Positions 52,501-63,939 are shown, counted from the first letter of the stretch. The stretch: DNA of 64,000 nt from Datnioides undecimradiatus (GCA_008933995.1 WARS01000031.1:4565979-4629978); one strand, 5' to 3'. The notes: generated from the sequence alone by a model not told the origin. A program made the numbers and translations.

Positions 52501-54585
52501 ACAAAGTTGTATTAATTCCAATGAGAGACTCTGTACACATTTGTTTTCAGCTGCAGCTTCTTACTCTGCAATGTCAAGATCCTAAGGATCAGTTATTTGA
52601 ACAGGAGCAAATAAGTTCAAGCAAGTAAATTATTTTTGATGTGAACATCATAAATTTAATGTAATAAGTGCTTCAGTGAATTATAATTGCCAATTATAAT
52701 TGATCCACAGAAAACCATTCTTCATAATAATGGTAAAAGTGTCCAAACGTGAGACCTCTTGACTTCTTTAAATCCCCACATCTCCTGTTTGTACTTCAGG
52801 CACTCAGAACTCATCATTCAAGTATTTCTGCAGGCTAAATGGAGAATAACCTGAACTTTGCGTAAATTCCTGTTTCATAAAATCCCAAATCCTTGTTCAA
52901 CCATCAAAGGTCAGTATGCAAGTAAACACTGACTGAAATCAAACACTAATTCCCTAAAAGCTCCTCTCAGAGCTAATCTTTGCACTAGAATCCTAATAAA
53001 ATGATTCCCTGTGATGGTAATGCTGCAGTGAGGCCACGGCTGTGCTGTAATAAAGGTGGATACTTTTATAGCATTGGCATATGCCCTGAAGATTAGATTA
53101 CACAGCTTCATTACAGTCTGCAGAGAAGTCTTATCTATCCTGCGTGTTAATGAGCGGCTGTAGCGGAAAACAATGTTCTCGGAGGCCTCACACAGTCGAC
53201 TGCTTAACATTTGACTGTCTGCAGCGTGTCTGGTGAATGTCATTCTAAAACTGACCATTCAAGATTGTATTCCTCGTATTGTTCTGATGTACTGAAAAAG
53301 CTACATCTCAAATCTTGGGGAAGTTCATGACTTAAAGGGTGAGTTCATCCAAATAACAAAAAGATTTAACTTCCAATTTACTTCATCTGGTATCATGTAG
53401 ATAGCTCTGATTTCTGAGTTCAGTGAGAACAGATGGAATTTGTGGTTTAGAAGTTCAGAGCATGAAACTGAAGAAACTCAACGGTGTCTTTGTTTTCTCT
53501 GAAACTGCTTTCCCAAAAAATAATGCCTAAAGACACTGACAGTGAGGTTAGTGAATCATGAAATAAATCAATGCCTTTAAAAAAGACATGTTGATATTGA
53601 GTTTTTCAGATCCACGAACTCTTAGGAGTTAATGTCTCAAAAAACTGCATGAACTTGCAGATAGTTTGAGTTTAAAAAGCTTAAGCACTAAAGGATAATG
53701 CTTATAATTAGATACTTAAATGTAATTTGGGTGAAATGACCCTTTGAATTTGACCAAATGAGTACTTTCTCCCACTGGGGTTGCTAGAATTATCTCATTA
53801 GGACCAATCAGATGATCTCAGAAGTGTCACCATCGTCAAGTCATGAGATTATTTTTTTTAAAATCTTGGTTTCAAGTGATCTTGTATTTATGCAGGCCAA
53901 AAGCACAAATCACAGATTAACCTCAATGAGCTTCAGTCTAAACCCTGAACTGATCTCAGTGAACTCTACCTCAGCAGTTGCTCTCTGCATGATTTAATGT
54001 GAAAGACAGCCAAAGTGGCTTTCAGAGACTCATAAAACATTCAGGAATCAGTGGAATTACAGATTAATAAACATTATGTGGCAGACCACAAAACTAAAGA
54101 CTCCAAAAACAGTAAAGTATGTACAAGTCAAATCCCAATATGGTATTTAGAATTTGTAACTTTGATGGTTAGTAACTTGCACAGCGAAGCCTCACTTCGA
54201 TAACAACAGGGAGCATTTGTAGCTAGACGAATAATGAAAAAAAAAAAGTGAATGGTTTAACGTAACATTGTCCTCTTACTTATCAGGAACTATTTACACA
54301 TGTTGAAGGCAAAGAAAGTATTTGTTGTTTTAGGACAGGCAGCAACATTTCCTGTCCAGCGACAGCGTGTGCACTTACTGTACTGGGAGAGCTGGATGAA
54401 CTGTCCAGTTCCTCGGGGGAGTCCTCCTCTTCCTCGGGCAGTGTGGGCATGGCGGGGGGCAGTGAGGGGCGTGAGCGGGTGTGGGGGAAGATAAAAGGTC
54501 TCTCAATAGCACAGGGTTCCTTGGAGTTATGATCACTTTGTTGAAAAAGAGATCCCTTCAGCGAGCGCTCCTTCTCTTCCTGCAG
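40616..54585 (-). CDS. irag1: Inositol 1,4,5-trisphosphate receptor-associated 1 (IRAG/MRVI1), about 804 aa
   Basis: About 20 exons on the minus strand, detailed in the four block entries. In order the product has an acidic N-terminus ([11 protein letters not shown]), a conserved block ([11 protein letters not shown]...FLTRRGRR), a Ser/Pro-rich linker, a long disordered exon, coiled-coil exons, PKG-type sites and a C-terminal membrane anchor. Wording and exon order match human MRVI1 throughout (for example [58 protein letters not shown]). IRAG is an ER protein that couples cGMP kinase I-beta to IP3 receptors and suppresses calcium release in smooth muscle and platelets. The best ATG is at 54450, equivalent to human MPHIPEDEE; the frame stays open upstream to the acceptor at 54585, so a longer form is possible. 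Total coding length from that ATG is a multiple of three only if the exon at 42498-42610 is included. Confidence 0.95.
42179..42210. repeat. (GT)n/(TA)n microsatellite
   Basis: About 14 GT units running into a short TATATA stretch, inside an irag1 intron. A possible 36-bp exon with donor ATG|GTATGT lies just to its right (minus strand) but has a weak acceptor and was not adopted. Confidence 0.95.
42498..45794 (-). CDS. irag1: irag1 coiled-coil and PKG-site exons
   Basis: Exons 45794-45654 ([20 protein letters not shown]), 45433-45302 ([20 protein letters not shown]), 44119-43966 ([20 protein letters not shown]), 43747-43698 ([11 protein letters not shown]) and 43015-42875 ([21 protein letters not shown]) match human MRVI1 one for one. 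The first three form the coiled coil associated with IP3-receptor binding. RRRVS (S594) and SRSMS (S581) fit the cGMP-kinase consensus and lie where IRAG is known to be phosphorylated. A further exon 42610-42498 is predicted: it has a strong acceptor (TCCTCCAG), donor CAG|GTACTT, an open frame and exactly the phase change (0 to 2) that the flanking exons need. Its sequence ([11 protein letters not shown]...) is not conserved, so it is the least certain exon. Confidence 0.85.
43190..43600. repeat. Degenerate interspersed repeat, family A
   Basis: Shares a series of words with 61815-62110: GTCCAGACTGAA, CTCATGGTCC / CTCATAGTCC, CAGAGGAT(A/G)AA, a T/GACATTTG stretch and a TAGC-rich 3' half (GCATGCTAATAAC versus GTATGCTAACACG). 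I recognise it as a very common percomorph repeat with alternating ATG-CTAAC words, but cannot name its RepBase entry. It lies in an irag1 intron. Confidence 0.7.
44120..45301 (-). other. irag1 intron, noncoding
   Basis: AT-rich intron between the exons for [10 protein letters not shown] and AVRQ. No additional exon or repeat of note is seen. Confidence 0.7.
46530..46567. repeat. (CA)n microsatellite, about 19 units
   Basis: Uninterrupted CA repeat in the irag1 intron between exons ending at 47223 and starting at 45794. Confidence 0.97.
46740..47050. repeat. Inverted pair of fragments of interspersed repeat family B
   Basis: The left part (about 46740-46905) has GTTGATACTACTCTG, then TAGTTAGCATAGCATAGGGACTG and GGGAAAACAGCTAGCCTGGC in plus orientation. 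The right part (about 46965-47050) has CTGTACAGACATGAGAG, which is the head of the same repeat in the opposite orientation (compare 63800-63816). Together they form a broken inverted arrangement in an irag1 intron. The family is abundant in percomorph fish; its class is not certain to me. Confidence 0.65.
47223..48904 (-). CDS. irag1: irag1 central linker exons
   Basis: Exons 48904-48449 (152 codons, residues about 199-350), 48313-48235, 47529-47409 and 47253-47223. The large exon is Pro/Ser-rich and probably disordered; its start ([13 protein letters not shown]...QKENCDP) and end (LHKLSKLKE) match the human protein at both ends while the middle diverges. The next exons give [40 protein letters not shown] and [10 protein letters not shown], all closely similar to human MRVI1. 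The Arg/Lys-Xaa-Ser pattern at RNQS and KRKVSS could be kinase targets, but this is only a motif observation. Confidence 0.92.
48320..48357. repeat. (CA)n/(CG) microsatellite abutting an irag1 splice acceptor
   Basis: CA units interrupted by four ACGC units. On the minus strand this is a TG-rich tract ending only a few bases before the CACAG acceptor of the exon that starts at 48313. Confidence 0.95.
49070..49190. repeat. Fragment of interspersed repeat family A, reverse orientation
   Basis: Contains GCAGCTCTGTGAGG and GTGCTTTGAGCTAAATGCTAAC followed by an AACATG-rich stretch, which is the reverse of the 3' half of the copies at 43190 and 61815. It lies in an irag1 intron. Confidence 0.6.
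49779..54585 (-). CDS. irag1: irag1 N-terminal exons
   Basis: Exons 54585-54379, 51767-51661, 51575-51514, 50773-50600, 50366-50289, 50133-50090 and 49835-49779, all GT-AG and in phase. The third ends with a donor TCG|GTGGGT, which makes the junction read [13 protein letters not shown], matching human SVDPAGHIIDLV. The fourth carries the best conserved segment (residues about 81-138), ending [12 protein letters not shown]; the basic stretch is in the region reported to bind the leucine zipper of cGMP kinase I-beta. The fifth ([11 protein letters not shown]...SRSSSLTV) matches human LSPSASPTSSRSNSLTV. The sixth and seventh are short and poorly conserved (14 and 19 codons). The first exon has tandem acceptors six bases apart. 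Confidence 0.9.
51481..51498. repeat. (GT)n microsatellite just downstream of an irag1 splice donor
   Basis: Nine GT units on the plus strand, which read as CA repeats in the irag1 pre-mRNA, 15 bases after the donor of the 62-bp exon 51575-51514. Confidence 0.95.
51768..54378 (-). other. irag1 intron, noncoding
   Basis: About 2.6 kb between the exon containing the best ATG and the next coding exon. It is AT-rich, with no convincing extra exon. Confidence 0.65.
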
Positions 54586-57500
54586 CTGCAAGGTTATGTG
54601 GACATAAAGAAACAAACACATGTATGAGTTCACCCGCGTAACAGTAGTACTAACAGTAACTAACTAACTTACTAGGTAAACTCAAGGCACTGAAGTGGAA
54701 CACTAGCTGCTGATCGTTCTGCCTTAGAAAATTATTTGCAAATGACTGGAGACACTCTGAAGGAAGTCTTTTCTGGCTTACCACAGCTAAAAAAAGTTAC
54801 AGTAGAAATAACAAAACCATTGCACCATAAACAAATCCCAAAATATCTTCATTCTTTATGGCCTTGAAACAGCAGTATTAGCAAACTTTCCCAACAGGCT
54901 GTTACATCAGAAACACAAACTCCACCTTAAACTTTCCTAAGACACAGCTGTATTGGTTTTTAACTCTTGGGAAATTATACATTCATTTTAAGCAAGTACA
55001 TATAATATAATTCAATACTATAGTGTTACAAAGTCAAGCCATCAATTAGATATAGTGGGTGACACTTTAAAGGCAAAAATTAGCTCCATTTCCGCGACCT
55101 AAACACATCGCCACTGGTGGTGCTGTGGAACAATGTTTGTAGAGTTTGTATATTTGGGCCTCTGTTTTGTTTGTATTGCACAATGATGCATATCCTTGCA
55201 TGGAACACAATTCTCTCTGTTGATTTCATGTTATTCCACTGATCTACAGATGGCGGTAACACACCTAAGAACGGAACAGAAGAACAGAAAAAACGTCTAC
55301 AATCAGTTTCAGACCTGATGGATGCAGATGATGTGTTTTTGGGGAGAAACAGTGAATGCTAAAGAAGCCTCTGTTTGTTAATGAGAAATGCCACAGGGCA
55401 GCTTAAATATGTGAATACATTTACTTAACCTCTCTTCATTAGAAAAAGGATGAGAAAAAGATGAATTAAGTAGGTTTTTGGCTTTTGAAGACAGAGAAAC
55501 ATTGATTAGACATTTCTACTCAAGGGATAACAAGGTGCAATTTAATATTTTTTATCTGAGTGATGCTCAGTGGTGCGATGCACACAAACACCAAACCTTA
55601 ATCAGAATGATCGGCTTTAAAACATCAGCAATTGAAAATGCAGACTAATATCACTCGCGACTGTACCTGTGAACTAAAAGTTAAACAGCTTTTTCTTCCA
55701 CATGGTGACTTTCATCAGGCAGTTACTGTTTTGAGCAGAAACACACTGACTGGGATGCAATAAGTTGTTATAAAACATTCAGTGTAACTCGCTCTCAGGA
55801 GTGACTGAGGCAATGAGCTCCTGAGGGGCAGTGAAAAACAAACAGCGTTTGCAGATAAATTATGAAATAAACACAAACACAAGTGCATGCTCCGGGGAAC
55901 CAGCATGGAAGATGACTAAGATTGTTCCTTTGCACTAAATATTCTTTATTAATGTAACAGAGATGAAACTATGGAATAAAGACAATTTCTCAAAAGATAC
56001 GACAAAATATACGTTTGTCAAGCGGAGAGCCAAATGCAAACAAAATGTGAGAAAGAAATGATCAGTTTGTTTATTAGACCTACACTCAGGACACCAAAGT
56101 CAGCTAGCAGCAATGTCAACATTTGCACAATCAGAACTCATGATGTGGTTCATGCAAATACAAGTTGGCAGAATATGTGTTTTGTCAAATACAGTCTGCT
56201 AGTGTTCAAATGTATCCGCAATCAAAACAAAGTCTGCTTATGTTATATAACAGATTAATCTGCTGATATTTTCTTCTCTATTATTTGTTCAGTAATGAGA
56301 CATGATGACAAATGATAGAAAATCCATCCCACTTTAGTTCCCCTAGTTCAAAGTGACAGATTCACTTTATTAATATGACAAATATTCCTATATGAGAAAC
56401 TGGAACCAGTGAATTGTTTTTGTTTTGTTTTAATTATTCAATTAACAAAACTCTTTGACTAAATTGTTTCAGCTCTGAATCATTTAAACTGATGTTTGCC
56501 TGCAGCTGTTACCAGGCGAACGAAAACTACAGAGAAACAAGACCTAATTTATTCAAATATTACGTGTCTGAAACTTGTTTGAACCATTGTTTGAACTCGC
56601 AGCTCCACCCTTATTGGTAACCAATTCATGCAAATCTAAATGCAGAGCAGCTCTAACCCTCTGAAGGAGCAGCATGCGCTCAGAGTCTGCACAAACTATT
56701 GTCAGGGGTTAGCATACTGGATGCTAATGTAGGCCCCATTTGTTTGGCCACACCAAAAATAGAAAGCTTTCCATATGCATCACCAGCACAGGTGTTGTTG
56801 TCTTTACCACCAGTGTCTGTCGTCACATTCACCACCTGATTAATAGGAGCGTGCGGGGGAGTGAAATGCATGATGAATTATTGGTTATTTCAGAGGTATG
56901 GCCTGCACTTTAAGCAGGACAAATCCTGTGTGAATTCAGGGCCAGAATATGCAGTGTGCTGTTCAGTGTCATCGCACACATGACAAGTTCTTGGGAACAT
57001 ATAGGGACAGAGAGGCTGTGAGTCACTCAGGAGGAAATGGGTTGTTTAACTGACTCCCAGTGAGCTGCAAGGACATTTCCTGACTATGAGAATACTGTCA
57101 TGGAGGATTAAACTCACTGCTCTTTCTCAGCTTGCAGTAGCATCTACTACAGAGGTTTTAACACAGACAGTTGTGCTGTTGAACTGAGTTTCCATTTCAG
57201 AGACATTTGACCTGTTGCTGTCGAGCAGAGCAGGAATACATGTCTCTCGCGCCGAACAGCTCATTTCATCTTAATCTCACGTGAAAGTTTGAACTGTCCT
57301 CTCAGTCTGCCTCTTCTGGTGATTTTGATCAAATCAGAGCAGAAGAGATCTGCTTTGAAGTTCTACTAAAAGTATAAATATGAGAGTGAGTCACAAGATA
57401 TTTCAAACTGATTATCTAATTGCCCCTTGAGTTCACTGGGGCTTTGGTAACAACCACCTGCATTTTTCACAACTGACTAAATGTATGAATATTAATTTCT

Positions 57501-57959
57501 TTTTGTGTAACCACATTTTTTCATTCTGTCATTAGTAATCTATTCTTCTCACAGTTGTAGCAGATGTTTTTTTCTTATATATTCCAAATAAGGAGACAGA
57601 GAAATCATTAATAATTCTACTAGTTTGTGCCACGACACAGTGCTGACAGAGGTAGAAGAAACTATTGCCTCCTGAAAAATGACTCAGCCCAAACAAAGTT
57701 GCCAACCTGCCCTGCAGGAGGCTCGATGGTGCAGATAGTTTCCCCAGAGGACTGTGAGACTGAGATAAATATTGCAGAGTAATTGAATCACTCAGATTAT
57801 TTCCTGTGGGCAAGAAAGGACAGAACATACAAGCCTGAACACAGACAGCTCCTGCACCACAACCCCTTAAGGACACGGAAATCTTGTTCTTATAGCAAAC
57901 ATTCATCTTCTAAAACAAAACATATTTGTCCATGAGAGCCATCAGAATTGGCGTCTCAC

Positions 57960-58140
57960 CGCAGCCAGGCCTAATTGTGTCTTTCCTCTGAGGGAGACGA
58001 GGGGACCGGCACCCTCCTCCCCTCTTCTCTTACATAAGCCCGCTCCCTCTTGCCAGATTTGTTTAAAATTTGGTTGTGTGAAGCACAGAGTACAGGGCCA
58101 GCAGAGGAAGCGGCTGCTACAGACCCTCAATCTGAGATAA
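57960..58140 (-). other. Possible irag1 leader exon
   Basis: A GC-richer, purine-rich stretch that ends (minus strand) at a strong donor, GCTGCG|GTGAGA. The frame that ends in phase 0, as the next irag1 exon requires, is open through the block but has no natural start, so an untranslated leader is more likely. The upstream boundary is not defined. Confidence 0.25.
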
Positions 58141-58513
58141 CAGGGTAGAGGAAGTGTGAGAAAGAAGAACGGCATGCACAGAGAGATGTGCAGTCAGGTG
58201 AGGTGGAGGATGAATCTACCAACTTTAAAAATACATGATCAGACACCAACAAGGAGGAGATATAACACACAGTTCCAGACAAACACTAGATTATGTAAAC
58301 TCACCCCGGCAATTACATTTGATGCCGACAAATGTCAGAAAGTCCAAAAACACGGTTTTCTTGCACATTCGGACACAGCTGCAGAGACACTGACAGATCA
58401 AACCTAAACCTCCTCAAGCTGCATGTGTCCACCTATAAGCATCACCCTCTAAGACCGCCACAGGTCCACACAGCTGATCATCTGAACCTGTCCACAGCGA
58501 GCATGCACGTTAC

Positions 58514-58740
58514 CTGAGTCCACCGCTAGTGCTGTAGAGAAACACACACACACTCCCGATGATCTCTCCAACTCAGACTGACTTCCCACAGTCAAACTGT
58601 CACAGTCAGCCTTTTCCTCAGAAAACTCGTCTATCCTCAGGGCTTCTCCTTCCTTCTCCCGTCCCCTCTGTTCCCTGTCTTTTTTCAGCAGCAGCCTCTC
58701 TTTCACTCCTGGGAGCTTTGACCATTTAAGGAGAAGGGCT
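58514..58740 (-). other. Possible irag1 leader or alternative first exon
   Basis: Ends at a donor TCAG|GTAACG (minus strand). One frame is open for more than 60 codons (KKDREQRGREKEGEALRID...), but it has no ATG and ends in phase 1, which does not fit the exon at 54585; the frame that would fit contains a TAG. It is therefore best read as a 5' UTR exon or not an exon. Confidence 0.25.
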
Positions 58741-60526
58741 CTGTGTGCCTCTTTGGGCTGCTGTGGAGTGTGTGTCTATATGTGTGTGTGCTGCTGGTGC
58801 TGCTCCACGGATCATCCCTCAACTAAAACCTGAAGAAAGTTAGAAAAGTATGTTATTTTTTTCTGCAGGCTTGTTTTGTTTCTCTAATCATAGTGTGGGA
58901 GCAGTGACTGTTTTGCATGTGTAGTTGCATGTTTGTGAGAGATTGATAGAGAGATAGATCGGGTCCATCCGATCTGTGTTTACCCTGCAGGCCCAGAGGA
59001 ATCTACGCTTCCACTTCCGAGCTCCTCAAGTTCATTATTGTTTGGTCAACTGCACTGTCAAACCTTGCACTATTTGAACTGCTTTTTAGTGTTGAACTGT
59101 TTAGGTTTTAAGTGCTGATCATCCTGAATTTTGTTGAAAAAAGAACACAGCAGTCACATTGTTTGGAGAAACACAGCTGACATTCACAGTTAATTACAGC
59201 ATTACAGTTTAAATTAACGTGAGCTGGTCTTAAGTGCTACAGTGTGAAGGAAGCTTTTATCAAAGGAGCAAATTGTACAAAAAAGTCAGATGTTCTTCAT
59301 ATTTAATTCAACTCGAGTGAATATCTTATTAGGCAGTGAGATTGTGTTTTAGTCAGCATTCAGATTCCTTACTTAAGTAAGAGTAGCAGTCCAACAATGC
59401 AAGATGAAAAGTAGTTATTTTGCAGATAAATAGCTCTTGTCACTAAAAAACTATAAATTGCATTATTAGACTCTTGATGCATCAATGTATTAGCAGCATT
59501 TTGCTGTTGGGGCTGGTTCCCAAACTGGGGATCGGGGCTCCTCACAAGGGCCACCAAATAAATCTTAGAAAAGGTATATGATCTAATCAGATCATATTGC
59601 AACTGACAAGAAAGAGGAAAAACAAAGATTTCCAACACATAATGAACTGTATTGTTAAATACTGGATAATTGTAGCTGCTAACCTTCAAACTATTGGTAT
59701 GTTTTAAACTTCGACATGGAAATGGGGCCCTAAGCATTCATTACTAATTTTATATTGCATCTATTGAGTTATTATGGTTTTTTTTTAAAAAGTAATATCT
59801 TACTCTGAAAAGGGCAACACCATACTAAACTAATAAGTTATTAGCTTTTAAAGGCAGTTTCTAAAGTTTGAATAATTGTTTCATATCACGCTAAAATGTA
59901 GCAAGAAGATAAGTGTTTACCATAAAAAGAACATGTTTACATCAAAGTAAAACACTGTTATAATATTGTCCTCATAGCAACAACATTATAGTCACAGTAA
60001 ATACTGTTTATAGTTTTAAAACATTATATCATATCTGTTTGTAATTCACATTAAATATTACACTGTAAAGTAACTAGCTTTAGTAGAAGTATGAAGTAGC
60101 ATTCATTGTACGGAAACACTAAAATACAGTACAAATACCTCTGAACTGTACATGAGTACAGTACGTCAAGTTATTCTCCACCTCTGCTCAGATTAAACTG
60201 AAACTTCAGCCTTGTGTTCGCAAGCTTGAATGAAAGTGGTAATCAGTATAGTAAAAAAATAACATTTCCATCGAGCCAGGTCAAAAAATATAAAGTACAC
60301 TTAAACACACAACACAATAGCATTGTAGTCCTGCTGCTACATACAGAAATATTCTTATATTTTACTGCAGTAGAGTAGGTAATAGTCTTACCTCGCTGAA
60401 GCTGTCTCGTCCTGTGCCACCTGTTGGAGCCAAAGTGCAGACAGAGAAAACAGTTGATTTGCATTTAACAGGAAAGAGTGTGCAATGCAAATGTCATGAG
60501 ATGGTTTACAAAAAGAAAAATCGAGT

Positions 60527-60528
<2 letters not shown>

Positions 60529-60595
<67 letters not shown>
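60529..60595. repeat. (GT)n(GA)n microsatellite
   Basis: Around 27 GT units with one GC interruption, followed by about six GA units. Confidence 0.97.
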
Positions 60596-60596
<1 letters not shown>

Positions 60597-60703
60597 AACA
60601 GAAACAGAAACAAACAGGGAAGAAATAAATTGAGTTTTCTGTCCTGTTAGACTGATGCTGACAGCAAGATATTCATTTGATTGGCTGTTTCAGGAAGTAT
60701 CCC

Positions 60704-60735
60704 CCACCACCACCACCACCACCACCACCACCACC
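60704..60735. repeat. (CCA)n microsatellite
   Basis: Ten perfect CCA units in noncoding sequence, 110 bp after the GT/GA repeat. Confidence 0.97.
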
Positions 60736-61814
60736 TCTATAACTAGGGGCAACAATAACCTGGCAACCATTTCTAGCACACAAGGTGTTTGATCCGCTGG
60801 TTGAAAGCTCTTGGCCCCAAGTAAAGGCTATTGTGTCGCCTGCTTCAGGTGCTCAGAGAAAAGGTCGGTAATATTGTGATACCAAGCAGAGGGCTAAACA
60901 CCACTGACTCACAGATGTTTATGTACAGCACCATTAGAGCTGAACGGCAAAATGACACTTTAAAGGTAACTGACGAGAGATATTCACCAGTGCTATTCAA
61001 ATATGAGAGGATATAGACAGTAAAAACAATGCTTAACTCCCATTTATATTTCTTGTTTGATTGCTCCACTTCCAAAACTCTAAAACTACTTGAGTAATGC
61101 AGCAGTTCACGGACAGATTTTCCTTCATAAATCATTTACACAAATCAAGGGAAAGGAAAAGATGTACAGTAGATGCACAGAAGGTGTTGCACCCATTTGT
61201 CCTAACTCAACCTCATGTTCAGACTCTGTCAGATACTTTTGTTCTCCTCTGCAGATCACAGCCTTTTTTTAGTTTCTTCCTGGAAACGTTCAACCTGACC
61301 TCACAAATTCATTCACATTCCAGCTAGAGTGATTTTGGTATTTCCACCTTTCTCTCATTTATGGAGTCCCCATCAAAGAGCACTCTGTTTACAGCTGCCA
61401 GACACACACACAGAGCATTAGAGACTCACTTTTCTAAATTATTTACATTCAGTCTCCAATGGATCTTTATTCATTGCATAACCTGTCTGTGGCTTGCTTT
61501 AAACAGCAACATGAAACCTAAAAACAGCTTGTATGCCTTTGTAATGTCACAATGATAAGCCTAAAGTTGATTTAATATCTCATATTAATGTTTTATTAGT
61601 GTGAGGTAGATAAGGGAGGAATATAAAATAGCCTCAAAAGCCTTAATGGAGGCAGAGTACTTTGCTATACTCTAGATGCCACCAGTTTGGGCACTGCAGC
61701 ACTGATGGACATAGATAAAAATTTAGAATTGTGCTGCTGTTTGCATCATGGATAAGGTTCATGTTGTAGTTTAAAGTCAGGGCTCTGGATTGGAACGACG
61801 TTTGTTTGGTTCAT

Positions 61815-62110
61815 CACTTTAGTCCAGACTGAAGTGGACTGACATATTATTTTGTACTGATGCTCATAGTCCCCAGAGGATGAAACCTCCAGACTGTGCC
61901 TCTCGTGCCACCGTGAGGTTGACATTTGCATGTTTAATTAAATATTAGCACAATAGCTTATTAGTGAATATTGTATGCTAACACGCTAAATTAAAATGAT
62001 AACTATGACACTGAAAGCACCATACCTGCCTGACATCAGCTTGTAAGCGATGCCATTCTGAGTGTCAACATTTAGCTTAAAGCACCAGAGTCGCTAGCAT
62101 GTTGGTAGAC
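61815..62110. repeat. Degenerate interspersed repeat, family A
   Basis: Second copy of the repeat at 43190: GTCCAGACTGAAGTGG, CATAGTCCCCAGAGGATGAAA, CCACCGTGAGGTTGACATTTG, then TATGCTAACACGCTAAA and ATTTAGCTTAAAGCACCAG. Same orientation as the 43190 copy. Confidence 0.72.
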
Positions 62111-62363
62111 TTTTAGCTTTGTTTGTGATTGTGCATATGTGTCACATATCCTTAGTATTTTCTGGTTCTGCTATATTTCTGTCAATGTTTGTGATGTTTT
62201 GGGTGGCCTGTTGTTGGAAAGTCATGATTTATGAAATGCTTTTGTATGTAAATGTTTCAGGATGACTTTTATTAAGTTTCTCTTCACTTATGTTGTATCC
62301 AAAAAGTTTGTTTTGATATTCTTCTTCTGTATTCTTCTTCTTGCTTTTCATTTTCAATATTAA

Positions 62364-62399
62364 CAGGTTAGGGGGTTGTGCCAGGTTAGGGGGTTGTGC
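62364..62399. repeat. Perfect 18-bp tandem duplication
   Basis: CAGGTTAGGGGGTTGTGC occurs twice with no gap and no mismatch, suggesting a recent slippage or repair event. Confidence 0.95.
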
Positions 62400-63544
62400 A
62401 TAAAGCCCGTTGACCATATTTGGCAGTTTTTATATTAAACTAATATTAAATAATATGTTTTACATAGTAAAACATGGTAAAGTAGCCGCTGAGGAAAGAT
62501 TCATTTTTAGGTTGCTGCTGTAAAATGCAAATAAAATGAAACCTCCTTCACATTAGCAATGGTTACGGGATGTAATTATGTTATATACCACCCACATCTT
62601 AAGATACCGTAGCAATAAACTGGCAGGGAGCGCATCAGCTTTTATAACAGTGATGTGCAACATGAAATGTTTATTGTTCATCCTGCTGCAGATCTTTATG
62701 ATGTGTGGATGCAGCTTCATTTGATAAGCAAAATCCAGGTAAACAATATAAACCTTAGACAGATAGTTATAAAATAAAGAAAAAGGTGGACATGAAGATG
62801 ATTATTTACTGTTCCTTTCAAATATAATTTCCCCCTCTGAGCCCTCATGTGGGTTCTCAGCCACTTTAACATGCCCCTATCTCTCCTCTACATCACAAAT
62901 AAACAAATAATATAAGTATTGGCCCTCTGAGCCATCAGGGGATGCTCAGTTTTTCAAAATATTTGCCATGACCTTCCTGATGGGTTTGAAGAAAAGTGAT
63001 CTCTCCTTTGGCCAAAAACTAGTTGCAACATGACAAGTATTGGAAAATATGTGATGTAATGGCAAAACTGTCAGTACACATCCAGCAGATTTCAGGAAAA
63101 ATGACCACTTAAGGGTTTTTCCTCTTTTCTTTAGCTAGTTTTGTTTTGAAAGGAAAAAAAAACACATTTGGTCTGTTTTTTTTTTTTAAATTTAACAAAT
63201 ATTACATTTTGACAAACTACACATATTATCTTGCTAAGAGATGAGAAGTCTGGTAATTCTCTCATGTCTGTACAGTAAGTGTACAGTTTCATGTAGCAGA
63301 TGCTTTTATCCAAAGCAACTTACATATAGAGTGAGTACACAAGCAAAGATCTAGCCTGGAGAAGCACTAAGCAATTCTTTGAGCCAAATAGGGCATAGGT
63401 GTCGACAGGCAGAGCATGATGTAGAGTGCATCAGGGATTTTTTTTTGCAAGGAAGTCCACCATTAGGTGAGCCGATATTCATGAAACAGTACATCAAGGT
63501 GGAATAATCCGCCTATTAGCAGATCCACATATATATCACATAAC

Positions 63545-63890
63545 ATGTTTCAATTCACTTGTTTAATCTGTACCAAAAGGGCAAAGACAACAAGTTTTAC
63601 ATGCAGTTGTCCGCAGACTTGGAGCAGTGACCGTGAGTGTTTTGTGGGATTGCACAGACAAGATAATAAGGTGTTTTAGTCAGACCTTTGCAGGTGCTAG
63701 TAGAACTTTGCTTTCTGAGCCAATCTAAGTTTTTCCCCATGTTTCCAGTCTTTATGCTACACTAAACTAGCAACTATCTGCTAGCTTTAGCTTTATATTA
63801 ACTGTACAGACATGAGAGTGGTATCAACTTTGTACACTCACTATCATCAAGACAGCATAAGAGAATTTCTTTGTTGAACTATTTCCATTC
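63545..63890. repeat. Interspersed repeat, family B, near full length
   Basis: Reads TTGTTTAATCTGTACCAAAA, then CCCCATGTTTCCAGTCTTTATG, CTGCTAGCTTTAGCTT and CTGTACAGACATGAGAGTGG. These words appear in the same family at 46740-47050, there split into two opposite fragments. It is a common percomorph repeat; I cannot give its class. Confidence 0.7.
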
Positions 63891-63905
63891 CATTTTTTAA
63901 ATAGG

Positions 63906-63939
63906 TATATTAACTTAAATAGTTATTTAAGTTAATATA
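63906..63939. repeat. Perfect AT-rich hairpin, 16-bp arms
   Basis: TATATTAACTTAAATA at 63906-63921 is followed, after GT, by its exact reverse complement at 63924-63939. It sits just after the family B repeat. Confidence 0.92.

Noticed and set aside
58449..58706. Coding interpretation of the 58.5 kb block
   Set aside because: The open frame has no ATG and its phase does not fit the next exon; kept only as a possible untranslated leader.
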